Source: Sipunculus nudus
Lineage: Eukaryota; Annelida; Sipuncula; Golfingiida; Sipunculidae
Direction: 5' to 3'
NCBI GenBank assembly: GCA_026874595.1
Contig: CM049308.1
Location: 23,152,367 to 23,216,366 of the forward strand
Length of the DNA: 64,000 bases
In this document: in pieces, positions 62,001 to 64,000 of the stretch
Numbering within the stretch: the first letter of the stretch is position 1
How the letters are laid out: each line of letters starts with the position of its first letter
Translations under genes and position numbers: made by a program
The notes under the pieces: model-generated
Database searches by the model: none
The model's input: only the letters and a program-made list of their open reading frames with translations
What the model was told of the DNA's origin: nothing

Positions 62001-63476
62001 ATAATTATATATTTTAATGTTTAATATTATATCTTTACGTTTCATTTTGTCGTGAGCCTCTTTTATCATATTGTCATTGTTTTTACATGATTTTACATCG
62101 TATAAAGTGTATTTCCAAACAGAGCAGTGGCAGATCAGACAATAAGTGGTGAACACAGCGTTTCCATATTATGTACAAGGAACCAATTAATTTTCTGTCA
62201 GCATTGTTGCCAAAGGTTAGTTTTGTGCTAATATGGGTGTGGCAATCTCCAAACCAATTTTCCTGGAATTATTTGTATTTTTAATAAATATTATATATTT
62301 GAATTATATATTGTCCGTGCTAGGTAAAATTAATATATTTATATTTGAATTACTATGAGAAAATACATTTTTTACTGTCCTTGCGGCCCTGATGTGTCTG
62401 AATGCAGAATCATCTGATATAAAGATACATACATCACTAATACATTGCAGGAGCCTGCTGATTTACAGTACTTCAGCGTCGTCCTTTTTTCGATACCTAA
62501 ACGCAGCCTGAAGACAGACGCCTTTTTTCTTTTAATTAAGGCTCCTCTGTCTGGAAGGAAGGCTTAATTATTTTTTTTTTTTTTTGTGGAGGAACTTTTT
62601 ATGTCTTTTTTATTATTGCAATTTGTTTTCTTCTCTTTTCTTCTGTTTTTCTTTTTTATTCTGCTCATGATTATACGCTTAATCTTAATGATGCTCATTT
62701 TTTTTAAACTTATCTATTGGTGACATATTTGCACCTGATATTTATTTTTTACATTGAACGAATTTCTAAGGTATTTTATTCACAGCCGATTTCCTATTAT
62801 ATCTCATTTACGGGTGTCGGAGAAGACTTTCAGAAATCGCCCGGTGATTGCAAACATCTGGTTAAAAAAATAACTGGCCGAATATTCTTACGTTAATTTT
62901 CTGGTTACAAGTTTTAGAATACAGGGATCACAAAAGAATATAAAATATTGTCCTGCAAAGGAAAACACACTCTTAAGTCAAACTTACTTGAGCAAAACAA
63001 ATATCGTTTCTGCACTGTAGGTTGAACATAAAGAAATCATTTAGCTAATTTTCTAGAAATTATAAATGCAAACAAATATTTGCATTGATATTCATGTACG
63101 CAAATCATTCCATATTCAGTGCTAAAAAAAAAGGACGCCTAAAATGTGAGAAGCAGCACCCTGAAATGCAGTGCTCCATGGCATCACATGATATGATTTA
63201 CGGAAGTTACGTTTCGGCAGACGGCAGCATTAGCGATGAGTAAAATCGATCTTTCCGTAGCGTTATATCAGTATACAGGCCACGAGTCTTGATTACAACA
63301 TGTGCGTCCCAAAAGAGAGAGCTGATATTTGTTGTATTGCATCCAGTCCAAGTCAAAATGACTGAATGTGTCCTGTGGCACCACTTGGGACATCTTTCCT
63401 ATTTCAGGGAGACTACCGTAAAGACAAAAGAAAAAGCGGTCTTGCAGTGTCAGGCTTGCTCACGCTATAGACTGGT
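59022..63476. other. Unassigned intergenic DNA
   Basis: No gene is supported. Poly-C (about 61,500-61,513) and poly-T (about 62,570-62,586) tracts occur, along with AT-rich stretches. ORFs are all under 80 codons. Confidence 0.3.
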
Positions 63477-64000
63477 ACCCCCGCTCTATTATGGCACCGC
63501 TGCTCTAGGCCAATCATAGAGACGGGCGTACAACGCCATTTTCAGTACTCCTGGCAGACTGGTTTCAACTCAAGTGTGTATTATATATGCTAAAAATAAG
63601 CATTTCGTTTGCTCAGAGAAGTTGTTAAAAGTTGGCTTTACATTTCGTGTGACATTTATGATTAGATTAATAGATATTGATAATAAACCAATGCCACGTA
63701 CAGTGACATATCAAAGATTCAGTATATCGTATCATCTATACATCGTTCAGTCAATTTTTGTGCAACAACAACTCAGTTTGCAGTATTTGGAAACTATAAA
63801 TAACTAAAGAAAGTAATTTTATAAGAAATCTTCACGGATAACCAGCCAGGATCGCGTGAACGTCCATCACGATCGGTTTGAGCGTGCAGACTGAAGCTGG
63901 AACCAGTCTACAGGTAAGTCAGGAGTTGCAACTGGGAGTACTTAAGATGGCGTTGTACGCCTGTCTCTATGCTTGGCTGAGGGCCATAATAGAGCAGGGT
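63477..64000. mobile_element. Inverted-repeat MITE reaching the window edge
   Basis: The left arm 63,477-63,575 (ACCCCCGCTCTATTATGGC.., then AGAGACGGGCGTACAACGCCAT, AGTACTC, AGACTGGTT) is the inverse of the right arm 63,895-64,000 (..AACCAGTCT, GAGTACTT, ATGGCGTTGTACGCCTGTCTCT, GCCATAATAGAGCAGGGT). The arms are about 100 bp with a 320-bp spacer. The right arm ends at the last base of the window, so the true end may lie outside. Confidence 0.75.

Overview
The window is a gene-poor, AT-rich eukaryotic intergenic (or very long intronic) region. I find no rRNA, no canonical tRNA, no CRISPR, no operon structure and no convincing host protein-coding gene. What can be supported is mostly mobile DNA in several generations of decay. 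The repeat types suggest a lophotrochozoan animal, most likely a mollusc and perhaps a bivalve. The clue is an element class starting with an AGCTCAGCTGA hairpin, followed by a CCGTCGTCCGTCC-rich tract and ending near CCCATGGGTC..TTG, which resembles repeats I recall as very common in bivalve genomes. This host call is inference.

The central feature (25,549-34,303) is a degenerate Ty3/gypsy-superfamily LTR retrotransposon. Its 5' LTR is truncated on the left and split by a 2.65 kb insertion. An 18-nt proline-tRNA primer-binding site lies 6 nt inside the 5' LTR. Then follow gag remnants (SAP-like N terminus, SCAN-like core, one defective zinc knuckle), an aspartic protease, integrase, reverse transcriptase, RNase H, a G-rich polypurine tract and the 3' LTR. 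Integrase lies upstream of reverse transcriptase. That is the reverse of ordinary Ty3/gypsy order and is the hallmark of Gmr1-like elements. A solo LTR of the same family, with a 4-bp ACCT target duplication, lies at 181-973.

A second striking locus is 52.8-55.7 kb, a four-layer nest. A dispersed repeat (uninterrupted copy at 45.9-46.45 kb) holds a MITE (uninterrupted copy at 35.70-36.24 kb). That MITE holds a hairpin-ended, Helentron-like element (relative at 26.2-28.9 kb), which in turn holds a second long-TIR MITE.

Between these are other inferred elements: a 3.4 kb inverted-repeat-bounded segment (6.56-9.95 kb); a four-copy MITE family (1.4, 14.1, 37.0 and 56.1 kb); tRNA-derived SINE-like units, tandem at 19.0-19.75 kb and single at 24.6, 37.7 and 44.0 kb; two pogo/Tigger-like MITEs; a hAT-like MITE at 50.1 kb; further TIR MITEs at 22.9-24.6, 58.6-59.0 and 63.5-64.0 kb; several two-copy dispersed repeats; and many simple repeats. 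The remaining stretches hold nothing I can identify. All repeat boundaries were read by eye and may be off by several bases.
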